Positions 47,501-57,587 are shown, numbered from the stretch's first letter. The stretch: 64,000 nucleotides of DNA from Physella acuta (GCF_028476545.1 NW_026732998.1:1-64000); one strand, 5' to 3'. Program-made: numbers and translations. The notes: a model not told the origin generated them from the letters alone.

Positions 47501-50500
47501 ACCTAGCCCTACATATCTCGACCGTCTCTGACTGTTTCCTAACACCTTCTCTACTCTTCGCTAGCAACCTATCCACTGCCGCTAATCTCTCTACTGACCC
47601 ACGCCTCCCTTATTTTTATTGGTCTCTCTCTGACCAACTCGCTATAGCCTGTTTCTGCTATCTACCTGGCCTCTCCGATGCAACCTTGCGTCATCACAGT
47701 CACTCTAGAGATGTTTAGGGACAGTGTACTTGAATGGTAGAGCATTTGGCTTCTAGCCTAAAGGTCTCGAGTTGGATCTCTGTTTTGGTTTATGAACAGG
47801 GGATGGTGGTAGAATGCTAGACTGCTAACCTGAAAGTGTCGAGTTCGGATCCCAGGCTTGAGTCAGTAGAACCTCCCTGAGTACAACCAGCTCTGTGGGT
47901 TACCTAACTGACATTGGGAAAAGTAAAGGCGGCGGTTGGGCATAGTGCTGACCACCCACTCACTTCATATGCCGAGGTCAAGAAACGTATAAAATCTATT
48001 TCATCTGCCCTGTTGATCACTGAGTTTATAGAGGAATTTTACTACTGTAGTTGTTTATGAGTTAAAATGACAAATATAGTTGAATTATCTCTTATCATAA
48101 ATGTTTTACAATTTTATTTTATATTTTAATTTTTAAAAATTGCAATAAATAAATTATACATAATTAGCTTAGGTCTCTTGTTATTAATTAGGATTTTAAA
48201 ATAAATTTTCTTTAAAATTTTTACAGTTGGAGAACTTCACCTTCAATAAAAAGTATACAATGTGTTTGAATATTATTTATAGTTCTGCTTGGATTGATAG
48301 ATTCACTGTCCTTACACCCAAAGAATAATGTCTTTCTAAATATTTGTTTAGAGAGTTCTGCTTGGATAAATGTGTTTACATTCTGTCTGAATATTTATTT
48401 AGAAAGTTCTGCTTGGATTGATAGAACCACCCCCTCCTGAAGCAGTGGTAGGAGCTGTGAAAAGATTGACAGATCTTGGTGCCCTTGACAGCAATCAGGT
48501 TAGATTGATCTCCCCTTTTTATTTGTCATTATTTTTATTTTAAAAAAGTTTTTTTTTTGCTAGAAGGAATAAATTATATTTCTTTCAAACCTTTGAAATT
48601 TCTTCTTTGGATTTATCATATCTTATTTTGATAATCAGTCAGTGGTGATTCAATTAACTGATGTTAACTTTTTTCAACAGGAGTTAACTCCCTTGGGTTA
48701 CCATGTAGGCTCCCTACCTGTGGATGTCAGGTTAGACAATTTTTATTTAAAAAATCTTAACTATTTCCTGATGAAAGATTTGTTGAACTTAATTTGCGTT
48801 TGAAATTCTTTCAATAGGATTGGGAAACTAATGTTGTTTGGTGCGATATTTAAATGTCTGGACTCGACCTTGACCATGGCAGCAACCCTGAGCTTCAAAT
48901 CTCCATTTGTGAGTTTGTGTTTTTTTAATTTACGATAGGTCCAGCGTTTGGAGTAACTTGTTTTATTTTGATAGCACACGACAGTCACTACCATAGTTTA
49001 CGCAAACACTGAAATAATTGTAATGAAAAGTTACAAACTTTCCAACCACACGTGTATCAGGCAATTAAAATATGTTCCTATAATCAAGTCCCAGGCTACA
49101 ATTTGTTTGGTGCCTATAGCTAGTGTTAGGATTAGGATATTAGATATGGTTAGACATTAAACCAGTGTTAGATTTATATTGCTCGGTAATGCCTTGTGGG
49201 ACTATTGATAATATATGCTCCCTGGTACTCACGGGCATCAAAGTTTGATTAATATCTTGATTATTAATTTTTAAAAAGTAAAACAAACTATATATATAAT
49301 TCTCTACATGCGGGACACCACCACGTAAGCAGACCTCGCTTCCCCCTCCCTTGCTCTCCAAGCATATCGCTATCACCCCACCAGTCTGGTGAGCTTTGGT
49401 TCACGACGAATGTTTACAATTGTAGAGCAGATTTGAATTAATGATGGCTATAAGGGGCAGATAATTTTGTATTTAAACGATTTGAAATGGAGAGGAGGTA
49501 GCAATTTCTGCTTTATCTTTTCATTTTCTTCTGTAAACTGTCGTCATGGACGGCTGCTTTCATAGGGTAGGTGGGGGGGGGGGGGGGGGTTAGTGTTGAA
49601 TTCACAAATTATAAACTGCTGATAAGCAGAAAATAAAAAAAACTAGATAGCGGCCTATGCTACGTCGCAAGTCAGCTCGTAATTGGATAATATACGTTCT
49701 GATTCTAATTAAAAGTTACTAAATTAATTAATGAGGCCTGCATTAGTAAGGCCAATCTAGTTTTCTAACTGATCAAACTTTGATTTACATCTTAATTCTT
49801 TAAATAAAAAGTAAAGCATTCTGACACATGGAAAACGTTTCTAAATTACTTAATGAATTAGGGTTACATTGTTGCATTAAAGAAGAAAACTTTATCTGAT
49901 ATAATTTTCCTGTAGATTTCACCATTCAACTGTAAGAAAGAGGCCACTGACAAAAAAAAAGAATTTTCTACGTCATTTTCAGATCATTTGACAATGCTGA
50001 AAGCTTATGAGGTACCTGGCTTTGTATGCTTTTTTTAGGCATGTATGTAGGCCTGCGTGTGCATGTGAGTATTTATGTCTTTATGTATGTGTGACTGCTT
50101 ATATGTGGGTTTAAATATATATTTTTGTATCTGCTTGTTTGTGTATGTATGTATCATGGTATTTATGCATGCCCTCATTATTGTATGACTGTAATTGGGC
50201 TTACTACATATATCTTCAAACTCTTGGTTTTTTTAGTAATTCAAAAATGCAGTTAAAAAACGTGTGTAAATTTTTTTTTTAAATGAAAGGTTTACAGGAA
50301 GTTTTTCTGGCAACCTTTTGTTTAAAAATGAAGTACTGCTTATGATCATCTTTTTCCTACAGTGTCCCCAGACACTGCCTATACCCAGTGGCGTAGGGAG
50401 GTCGGGTGTCACCCGGTGCGGCACTTAATGGTGCCACCCCCTCCCCCCCCCTCGGCATAGCGACCCTTCCCGGTGACAAACTTTCAAATTCTCAATTTGC

Positions 50501-52364
50501 ACCCCCCCCCTCAAACTTTCGATTTGCACCCCTCTCAAACTTTTGATTTGCACCCCCCACCACCTCGAACTTTCGATTTGCACCCCCCCTCTCAAGTTTG
50601 TCTCTATATATTTTGATATTTTTTGCGTTGGTGTCACCCCCTTAAATGGTGTCACCCGGTGCAGTCCGCAGCCCCCCCCTCGCTACGCCTCTGCCTAAAC
50701 TTGCTAACAATTAACTCCAGTGTCTATTTTAATGTAACAGTACCTCTTATTTATTCATTGTTGAAGGAGTGGTACAAGGCAAGGGCTGTATCCAGCCACA
50801 AGGCATCTACCTTCTGTAAAGACAATTTCCTTTCACACAGAACACTTCAGGTATTTTTTGCTTCACTAAATCCATGCCATGTTTTAATTATACAAGGTTT
50901 GGTTCTGTTGTGGGCATTACTATTCCATGCCATGTTTCAATTTATTAGGTTTGGTTCTGTTGTGGGCATTACTATTCCATGCCATGTTTCAATTTATTAG
51001 GTTTGGTTCTGGTGTGGGCATTACTATTCCATGCCATGTTTCAATTTATTAGGTTTGGTTCTGTTGTGGGCACTACTATTCCATGCCATGTTTCAATTTA
51101 TTAGGTTTGGTTCTGTTGTGGGCATTACTATTCCATGCCATGTTTCAATTTATTAGGTTTGGTTCTGTTGTGGGCATTACTATTCCATGCCATGTTTCAA
51201 TTTATTAGGTTTGGTTCTGTTGTGGGCATTACTATTCCATGCCATGTTTCAATTTATTAGGTTTGGTTCTGTTGTGGGCATTACTATTCCATGCCATGTT
51301 TCAATTTATTAGGTTTGGTTCTGGTGTGGGCATTACTATTCCATGCCATGTTTCAATTTATTAGGTTTGGTTCTGTTGTGAAAATTGCTATTCCATGCCA
51401 TGTTTTAATTTAATTAGGTTTGATTCTGGTGTGGGCACTACTATTCCAAGCCAGGTTTTAATTAATTAAGTTTGCTTCTGCTGCTTTGGGAACTACTAAT
51501 CCAACCCAAGTTTTGATTTGTTAAGATTTTATGGAAAACATCAAATAAAAGCCAATAAAATTTAGTTTTGTTGTAAGCACAGCATTACACCATGCCATGT
51601 TTTTTCAGTTTGATTTACAATTATAAAAGCTTTACTGCTTGCAACAACTGTCAACAAAAACCAGACCACTACATCTGTTATTGAAACATTTTTTATCTAA
51701 TTCTCTTATTAATTTTGAAAAAAAATCAATGAATAAATCAATTATTTTAAAAAAATTTATAATTGGTTTACATTTATACATTTATATAGGCCTACTGTCT
51801 TTTTTTAATGAGTGTATAAGAGTGACAATTTTTTTTTTGTTTCTTAAGATTTTAGTCAAAGTTTTTAATTTCCCTTTCTGTGAGCAGATGCATTTATATA
51901 GGCCTACAGTCGGTTTTTGATGAGTGTATAAAAGAGTGACAATTTTTTTTTTGTTTCTTAAGATTTTAGTCAAAGTTTTTAATTTCCTTTTGAATTTCTG
52001 TGAGCAGATGCATTTATATAGGCCTACAGTCGTTTTTTGATGAGTGTATAAAAGAGTGACATTTTTTTTTTGTTTCTTAAGATTTTAGTCAAAGTTTTTA
52101 ACCTTTTGAATTTCTGTGAGCAGATGCTAACTAGCCTGAAGCACCAATACGTGGAGCTGCTGTCCAACATTGGCTTCATCCGTCCAGGCATCAGACAGAG
52201 GGACGTGTTGATGCTGTCAAACAAGGCGTCTGATGGCGTCAAGCTGGTCACAGGAGAGGAGGTGACATTTTCAAAATAGTTGCCTCTCATTAATCTCATT
52301 CTTGTCATAGTTTAGCAGAGCAGTTAACCAACAGGAAGAATTTAAAAATTGGAAAATTGGTGTT

Positions 52365-52463
<99 letters not shown>

Positions 52464-55400
52464 CTTACCCCCCCCCCCCCCCTCTCAACATCTTAAGGTT
52501 AAAAAATATACACAAGGATATATGGATAAACTATTACAGCTGTCTGACTAAGGATAGATGTGTACGATTGACGTTTTTTTGTAGGCATACGAAAGATAAA
52601 TTTTTTTGAAAAATTTGCATTTAGAATATACACATAAAAAAATAATTTAATAATGTACATTTTTAAAATTAAATTTAGTCAAGCAATCAAGTTTATATAA
52701 TTAGATATAATAAAATAATAATTAAAAAATGAAACGTTTGTGGTTAATTACCCTGTTGACTATAAGCACACTTAAATATTTTACATTATTAAAAATATTT
52801 TGATTAAAATTAAATTAAATTAAAATAATTTTTTCCCCACTACTAATATCAGACTGATATTAATTCAGATGAAAGTGTGTTGTTATTGAATTAAAAATTT
52901 GTTTTTTACATTTAAATTATAATTTTTCTTCCCACCTCAGGCTAATGTAAATTCAGATGAAAGTGTGTTGTTATTGAACTAAAGTTTTTTTTTTACATTA
53001 AAATTGTAACTTGTTTCATACCTCAGGCTAATGTAAATTCAGATGAAAGTGTGTTGTTATTGAACTAAAATTTTTTTTTTACATTTAAATTGTAATTTGT
53101 TTTATACCTCAGGCTAATGTAAATTCACATGAAAGTGTGTTGTTATTGAATTAATTTTTTTTTTTTTACATTTAAATTATAATTTTGTTTTCCTACCTCA
53201 GGCTAATGTAAATTCAGATGAAAGTGTGTTGTTATTGAACTAAATTTTTTTTTTTTTACATTTAAATTGTAACTTGTTTTATACCTCAGGCTAATGTAAA
53301 TTCAGATGAAAGTGTGTTGTTATTGAACTAAATTTTTTTTTTTTTTACATTAAAATTGTAACTTGTTTTATACCTCAGGCTAATGTAAATTCAGATGAAA
53401 GTGTGTTGTTATTGAATTAAATTTTTTTTTTTACATTACAATTGTAACTTGTTTTATACCTCAGGCTAATGTAAATTCAGATGAAAGTGTGTTGTTATTG
53501 AACTAAATTTTTTTTTATTACATGTAAATTGTAACTTGTTTTATACCTCAGGCTAATGTAAATTCAGATGAAAGTGTGTTGTTATTGAATTAAATTTTTG
53601 TTTTTTACATTTAAATTATAATTTTTCTTCCTACCCCAGGCTAATGTAAATTCAGACAATACAGCTCTACTGTCTGCCATGTTGGTAGCTGCCCTCTACC
53701 CCAACGTTATTGAAATTATCACTCCATTAATCCGATCCTACAGAGGTACGTCATTTCACTTAATTTTCATTTGCTTTGGTAAAAATTTTAGCGATGATCA
53801 AACCATGTACTGCTCAAAGGCGTAAGCCATGGGACAGCATGGTGGGGTGGTAGAGCACATGACTGTTAACCCGAATGTCTGGAGTTCAGATCTCGGGTTC
53901 GAGTCTATAGGACGTCATTGTGTTGACTCAGCTTTAATGGGTACCTGACATGTAAGCAAAAGTAAATGTTGCAGGGCATGGAACTGATCAACACTATCCC
54001 TTCAAATGCAGTTGTTTCAGAAACAGGTGAACTCTACTTCATCTGCCCTGTTGACCACCATGTTTGAAGAGTAACATAAAGATTTAGCTCAGGGAGCTGA
54101 AATGGCCATGTATGTACTTAGGACCCTGTTTCAGCCAAGTTTAGTGAGAAGGGACACAAAGCAGAAGTATACAAAGCTGACATGACTTTCCATATAACAC
54201 CTTGAGTCAACTTAGCTCTATTGGGTACTTGACACTAGGTTGGGTAAAGTAAAGGCACAGTATTTCTCACAATATCTTGATAAACCAAGCCTGTATGCAT
54301 TGGGTCAGGGCTGCCCATCAAATAAATAATGTTTGTAATAAAATCATTCCCCTCCACAGGATCTCGTTACCAGTTTAAAACCAAAGACCATGAACTGGTA
54401 TGTTCTTTAGATTTTTAACCCACTCTTTTAAAATAGTTTTTTCTCAAATATTTTATAAAATGTAAAAAAAAAACAAGATTATATAATACTTTATGGAATG
54501 ATTAAGGAAAACTTGTTACATTAGCCTGAACTTGATGTTTTCAAAATGTTAACCTAAAGTTGACCTAATGTCGCCCTAAAGTTGACCTAATGTTGACCTA
54601 AATTTTACTTAAAGTTAACCTATTGTTGACCTAAATTTTACTTAGTTGACCTAAATTTTACTTAAAATTGACCTAATGTTGAAATTTGACTTAAAGTTTA
54701 CCTAATATTGACCTAAAATTGACCTAAAGTTGACCTATTGTTGACTTAAAGTTGACCTAATGTTGACCTTAATTTGACTTAAAGTTGACCAATGGTGACC
54801 TAAAATTGACCTAAAGTTGACATATTGTTGACTTAAAGTTGACCTAATGTTGACTTTAAGTTGACCTAAAGTTGACCTGTGTCATTACATTTTCAGGTCA
54901 ACATTCACCCATCATCAGTAAACCACAAACAGATCACATTCCCTGGACACTACCTCGTCTACCATGAAAAAGTTAAAACAAGCAAGGTTTGTTCCTCTAA
55001 ATAAAATTAATAAATTTACTTTTTATATTTAGAGATTCTTTACACTTTGACCGAATTCTAGTCAGTATTTATGCGCTAAATTGAAAAATTTCAAATGGAT
55101 GGATGCTAGTTTTTAATGTTGTCCTGTGTTCTGCCTTGCGATGCATTGGCTACAATTTTTATCTTGTGTACTACTTTCATTTCTCAGGTACATTGTGACC
55201 ATTACTTTTTATTCAAGTCATTATCTATGACTATGTTAAGATTAAGATTAGACATAAGTGGTCTTATTTTTTTGACGATTTTTTCCTCTTCCACTCATCA
55301 CACAACGTCACAAATTCTGAATCCCCTTCCCCTCCCCCCTCCCCCCCCCCCCAGAAGTTGGTCATCATTTATGAATGACCCCTTAAGCTTGTTAATTTGC

Positions 55401-57369
55401 TGTGGTCAACTGCTATCATTTGGCTGCTTGATTGTCTGGATCAGTTTTTCTTTTGTCTTTTTTAGCGCAATTTCCATTCTGGAGAATTGCGTTTATTAAC
55501 GCGTCATTTCTGGATGGATGGATGGATGGATGAATGTATGGATGAATGTGTGTCCGGGCTTTAAGTCGTATCTCCTCCTCAACGAAGCAATATCGATGAC
55601 TAGTTCCAAAAGCAATTATGTTAAGCAAGTTACAAGAATGAGCATAGGCCATAAAAATTCCGGGTTTCTTTCATGTATTTCCCGGAAAAGCCAAAAAACC
55701 TCGAAAAAAAGCAGTTTTTGGCCCGTATCTCGTCAACCAGACCACTTAGCGACTTGAAACATGTACCAATCGATTCCTGCCATAATTTAGAGCAATATTG
55801 CCGAAGAAAGTTTTCAAAAATATCCTCTCGTTTGGTCACAAATTTTAAAATTACAAAAACACCTACAAACCGATTGTTCTTCTAGCTTGAACGCAACCCA
55901 GCATTATACGTCAGAGCTATTTTTAGATAACATAAGGAAATTGCGCATAAATGTCACTAGACTTTTTTAATTAACTTGTTTTAATCTTGCAGTTTAAATA
56001 TTTTTTTTTAAAACTAATTTGAACTGTTCATTTCAAGGGTGTAAATATTAATTGAACTAAACATGACTAGAATGTAGAAATTCAGTAACGGATATTATAA
56101 AGTAAAAGTAAAGTTCCCTTTTGAACCTGATGGTTCAAGGGGCAACTGAAGTTCACCAGTCTATGAAGGGGTAGTGTGGTAATAAGTATGCCCAGCCACC
56201 TTAACTTTCCCAACATGAGTTAGGTACCCATCAGAACTGGATTGACTCAAAGGTGTATTTTGTACTTGAATCTGTATTTGAACTCGAGACTTTTGGGTTA
56301 GCAGTCATATGCTCTACACTTCGACCATGCCATCCCATTATTTATATAATATTTTGAACAAATTTCTGCAGGTCTACCTTCGGGATTGCACTGTGGTTTC
56401 CCAGAATTCTTTACTGCTGTTTGCTGGCGGTGGAATAACCATAAAAAATTCTTATGGCAGGATTTTAGTTTATGTAGACGACCTCATTCGATTTCAGACA
56501 GCAGACAGAAAGGTATGGGCCTTTTTTTTTTAAAGAAAAAATCTCTTTACGATCCAAAAACGTCAGTCTCTTTTCTTCTTTTTAGAGAAATAAATTGGTA
56601 AGTCGTTAAATGCATAAAATATTGCTGTAAAAATAAAGTTCCGTTTTAAATCCTCTTTCCTCCTTATGGAGCATAAAGCCTCGACGATAACTTTCCACTT
56701 TTGTCCTGTCCCTTCTTCTTCTTTGTTCTTAATTTTAAGTGTTAAAGGGGATTGAGCCTTATCTGTCAAAGGGTTCGAACTCAAGACTTTTTAAAATTTA
56801 ACAACCATGAGCTTTGCTGACTAGACCACGCCTCCATCACAATTAAGTATACGTGTCAACTGGTTATGTGCCAATGAGGCCATTGACTCCGATTTCAGCC
56901 TGCTTTTCTTTTTGGATATTGCTTCCATAGTCTTTGTCCAACCAAGAACAAACTACAAGGCAGCAATTGTTTAATTTTGGAGTTGTCTCTCGTAGAAGAG
57001 TGGCTGTCCCCAGCAAACAAGCCTCATCTGCTAGAGGGTTCGAACTCGAGACTTTTTGATTTAGCAACCATGAGCTTTACCAACTTTACCACACTGACCC
57101 ATTGTCCTTTTATTTTTGCAACCTCCTATTGTCAAACCCACATCGACTAAATCACAAAATGTTTCCGCATGCACAAATCTCTGTCTACCCCCCCCCCCCT
57201 TCCCCCTCAGGGTGCGGAGCTGATCAGAGATTTAAGGACAGCCCTGGACCATCTCCTCTCCCAGAAGATCTCCCAGCCTGACCTTGACCTTCAGACCTAC
57301 CCCAACGGGAAGAAGGTCATTGACTGTATTGTCAATCTGATAACAGACCACCATTTTGAATACGATTAG
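38594..57369 (+). CDS. DHX57: DHX57-like DEAH-box RNA helicase, 26 coding exons, complete
   Basis: ATP-dependent RNA helicase of the DHX29/DHX36/DHX57 group, closest by eye to DHX57. Exons: 38594-38603, 39057-39219, 39498-39663, 40155-40276, 40929-41121, 41431-41555, 42327-42460, 42592-42646, 43184-43350, 44081-44187, 44961-45067, 45507-45566, 45743-45856, 46734-46897, 47057-47133, 48403-48498, 48681-48730, 48818-48908, 49916-50011, 50767-50850, 52124-52261, 53640-53745, 54360-54397, 54897-54986, 56372-56512, 57211-57369. Sum 2853 nt, 950 codons plus TAG; all phases agree. Motifs: GLTGCGKST 151-159, TQPRR 182-186, DEVH 251-254, SAT 283-285, [11 protein letters not shown] 482-492, QRMGRAGR 530-537, then HA2 with [18 protein letters not shown] from 622, and an OB-like C-terminus from VNIHPSSVN at 822. 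Human DHX57 is 1386 aa; the RWD, UBA and CCCH parts are absent here and only about 110 unplaced residues precede the helicase core. The start ATG has A at -3 (ACAACATGG). Confidence 0.92.
40295..40628 (+). repeat. 165-bp tandem duplication in intron 4 of the DHX57-like gene
   Basis: Two copies, about 40300-40465 and 40466-40628, share AAAGTGATTGTGTGGCTGTA and ATCAAAATTGTTTATAATA. Divergence is a few percent. Confidence 0.8.
40673..40890 (-). mobile_element. SINE family 1 copy in intron 4
   Basis: Complement of the family, diverged; the head lies near 40885, about 40 bp from the exon 5 acceptor. Confidence 0.7.
41969..42232 (+). mobile_element. SINE family 1 copy in intron 6
   Basis: GGGACTGCTTGGCCTAGTGG head, CCACCCAGCTCTGATGGATA body, CTCTACTTCATCTGCTCC and GGGAGAAGATGATG end. 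Among the least diverged copies. Confidence 0.88.
42652..43016. mobile_element. Possible degraded LTR in intron 8
   Basis: Starts TGTGAGGGTG five bases after exon 8 and contains AGACACAAGTCGTTAGGAAT, similar in order to the solo LTR at 47219 (TGTGAGGGTACG, ACACACAAGTCCAATTCAAA). The right edge is unclear. Treated as a fossil. Confidence 0.3.
44437..44615 (+). mobile_element. SINE family 1 copy, diverged, in intron 10
   Basis: GGCGTGGTGGGATGGTAGAGC head with GTATGTCTCAAGCTC; the end has AACTCTGCTTCATTTGTCC. Confidence 0.65.
44704..44950 (+). repeat. Two decoy copies of the exon 11 acceptor region (123-bp unit)
   Basis: Acceptors at 44714 and 44837 precede copies of the first 40-50 bases of exon 11 (GCGATCCTTGTCTTCCTGAC). 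The true acceptor is at 44960; spacing is 123 and 123 bp. Both decoys stay in the gene's frame ([10 protein letters not shown]) and then hit TAG after about 23 codons. Confidence 0.85.
45567..45740 (+). repeat. Tandem duplication of the exon 12 donor side
   Basis: The text from the true donor (GTGTTCTTGTAAGTAAAAC) to AGAGTAAAATATTT is repeated from about 45647 as ATGTTTCTTTATAAGTAAAAC. The second copy has AT in place of the donor GT. The second copy runs into the polypyrimidine tract of exon 13. Confidence 0.8.
45968..46500 (+). mobile_element. SINE family 2 copy split by MITE-B, intron 13
   Basis: First head GGGATCGCCGTGGTCGAGAC with GAGTTCGAACCC and AGCAACTCTTCTAGTAGAG, MITE-B at 46121-46339, then GTTCTTGGTTGGACTAAGG, CAGGCTGAAATAGGAGTC and an AAGAACGAAGAAGAAG tail. 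The second head is mostly deleted. Confidence 0.8.
46121..46339 (+). mobile_element. MITE-B inserted in a SINE
   Basis: CAGAGGCATAGCGACCC to CTCGCTACGCTACTG. Flanks TTGTAGTT (46113-46120) and CTGTAGTT (46340-46347) match at 7 of 8, and the SINE is continuous across them. Confidence 0.85.
47219..47698. mobile_element. Solo LTR in intron 15 of the DHX57-like gene
   Basis: 480 bp, starting TGTGAGGGTACG and ending CGTCATCACA, with 5-bp inverted tips TGTGA/TCACA. GTCAC flanks both sides (47214-47218 and 47699-47703), a perfect 5-bp target duplication. No coding content. It is a solo LTR, a fossil, probably not very old because the flanks are still identical. Confidence 0.85.
47716..48030 (+). mobile_element. 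SINE family 1: head fragment plus full copy
   Basis: A head-only fragment (47716-47798, ACTTGAATGGTAGAGC, GGTCTCGAGTTGGATC) is followed by a full copy from about 47799 (GACTGCTAACCTGAAAG, GAGTTCGGATCCC, ATTTCATCTGCCC). Confidence 0.75.
48267..48402 (+). repeat. Two decoy copies of the exon 16 acceptor
   Basis: Acceptors TTTATAG (48282) and TTTAG (48351) each precede TTCTGCTTGGAT-type copies of the exon 16 start; the true acceptor is 48402. Read in the gene's phase the decoys give TTC TGC TTG GAT TGA and AGA GTT CTG CTT GGA TAA. Confidence 0.8.
50386..50693 (+). mobile_element. Element C (hAT-type) with MITE-B sequence inside, intron 19
   Basis: Ends CAGTGGCGTAGGGAGG and CCTCGCTACGCCTCTG, inner inverted blocks GGTGTCACCCGGTGCGGCAC and GGTGTCACCCGGTGCAGTCC. 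The middle carries MITE-B-like TTTCGATTTGCACCCC blocks. Flanks CCTATACC and CCTAAACT share 6 of 8. Confidence 0.75.
50870..51490 (+). repeat. 52-bp minisatellite x about 12 at the start of intron 20
   Basis: Unit GGTTTGGTTCTGTTGTGGGC, ATTACTATTCCATGCCATG, then TTTCAATTTATTA. Copies begin at 50896, 50948, 51000, 51052 and so on, the central ones nearly identical. It starts within 50 bp of the exon 20 donor. Confidence 0.95.
51776..52123 (+). repeat. Three tandem copies of the exon 21 acceptor region (about 117-bp unit)
   Basis: Each unit ends TTTCTGTGAGCAG followed by ATG, at 51887, 52007 and 52123. Only the last is followed by exon 21 (ATGCTAACTAGCC). After the first two, the frame reads ATG CAT TTA TAT AGG and stops at TGA after ten codons. 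Confidence 0.9.
52368..52461. repeat. (TA)n microsatellite in intron 21
   Basis: About 94 bp of pure TA, followed by a C run. Confidence 0.95.
52853..53639 (+). repeat. Eight to nine decoy copies of the exon 22 acceptor and exon start (86-89 bp unit)
   Basis: CCTCAG followed by GCTAATGTAAATTCAGATG occurs with exon-like starts at 52941, 53027, 53113 (CACATG variant), 53201, 53290, 53379, 53465 and 53551. A degenerate ninth lies at 52853, and the real exon starts at 53640. Decoys share 17 bases with the exon, then read GAT GAA AGT GTG TTG TTA TTG AAC or AAT and TAA in the gene's frame. Confidence 0.93.
53831..54068 (+). mobile_element. SINE family 1 copy in intron 22
   Basis: GGGACAGCATGGTGGGGTGG head, GACTGTTAACCCGAATG, CTCAGCTTTAATGGGTACC and CTCTACTTCATCTGCCC. 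Confidence 0.8.
54540..54885 (+). repeat. Degenerate 10-13 bp repeat (GTTGACCTAA) abutting the exon 24 acceptor
   Basis: About 28 units of GTTGACCTAATGTTGACC type, ending about 20 bases before the acceptor at 54896. Confidence 0.85.
55465..55946. mobile_element. Candidate DNA element with short inverted ends in intron 24
   Basis: GCGCAATTTCC at 55465-55475 and GGAAATTGCGC at 55936-55946 are perfect inverted 11-mers. The inside has a (GGAT)n-like run near 55512-55545, and no recognised transposase. Family and target duplication unclear. Confidence 0.4.
56112..56337 (-). mobile_element. SINE family 1 copy in intron 24
   Basis: Complement of the family: AAGTTCACCAGTCTATGAAG at the low end and GTAGAGCATATGACTGC head at the high end, about 30 bp from the exon 25 acceptor. 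Confidence 0.8.
56700..57105 (-). mobile_element. SINE family 2, two-headed copy in intron 25
   Basis: Same order as the copy at 33.65-34.05 kb: head 1 near 57105 (GAGTTCGAACCCTC), body GTTCTTGGTTGGACAAAG, head 2 near 56835 (GGCGTGGTCTAGTCAGC, GAGTTCGAACCC), then an AAGAAGAAGAAGGG tail. It ends about 100 bp before exon 26. Confidence 0.8.
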
Positions 57370-57581
57370 CTGTAGCAGGTGACAATGTTATTGTTATGGT
57401 TTATCTTTATAGAGGGTTTATGTTTAAATATTTTTATCTAATTGAATTTATTTTAGTGCATAAATATGATCTCTTATTTGTAGAATAGTAAAATACATTA
57501 CATAGACGGCTTAGTAAGTTATGATTAATTAAAGGATAAAACTGGACTTAATTCGAATAAAATTAGTTATGTCAACAAAGT

Positions 57582-57587
57582 AATAAA
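57582..57587 (+). terminator. Candidate polyadenylation signal of the DHX57-like gene
   Basis: AATAAA in the run TAATAAATAAAAAC, 213 bp after the stop codon. ATTAAA near 57528 is an alternative. Choice is by position only. Confidence 0.4.

Larger units (their letters stand above)
45507..48908 (+). other. Exons 12-18 of the DHX57-like gene: helicase domain 2 and HA2
   Basis: Exons 12-14 encode [20 protein letters not shown] and QRMGRAGR, the motifs IV-VI region of the second RecA lobe. Exons 15-18 encode the winged-helix/HA2 part ([47 protein letters not shown]). Exon 14 (46734-46897) is clearly richer in GC than its neighbours. Two introns in this block carry splice-site-spanning duplications and one holds a solo LTR. 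Confidence 0.88.

Noticed and set aside
55518-55885. Overlapping frames of 70-79 codons in intron 24
   Set aside because: Lie within a candidate mobile element of the intron on both strands; no conserved protein recognised.
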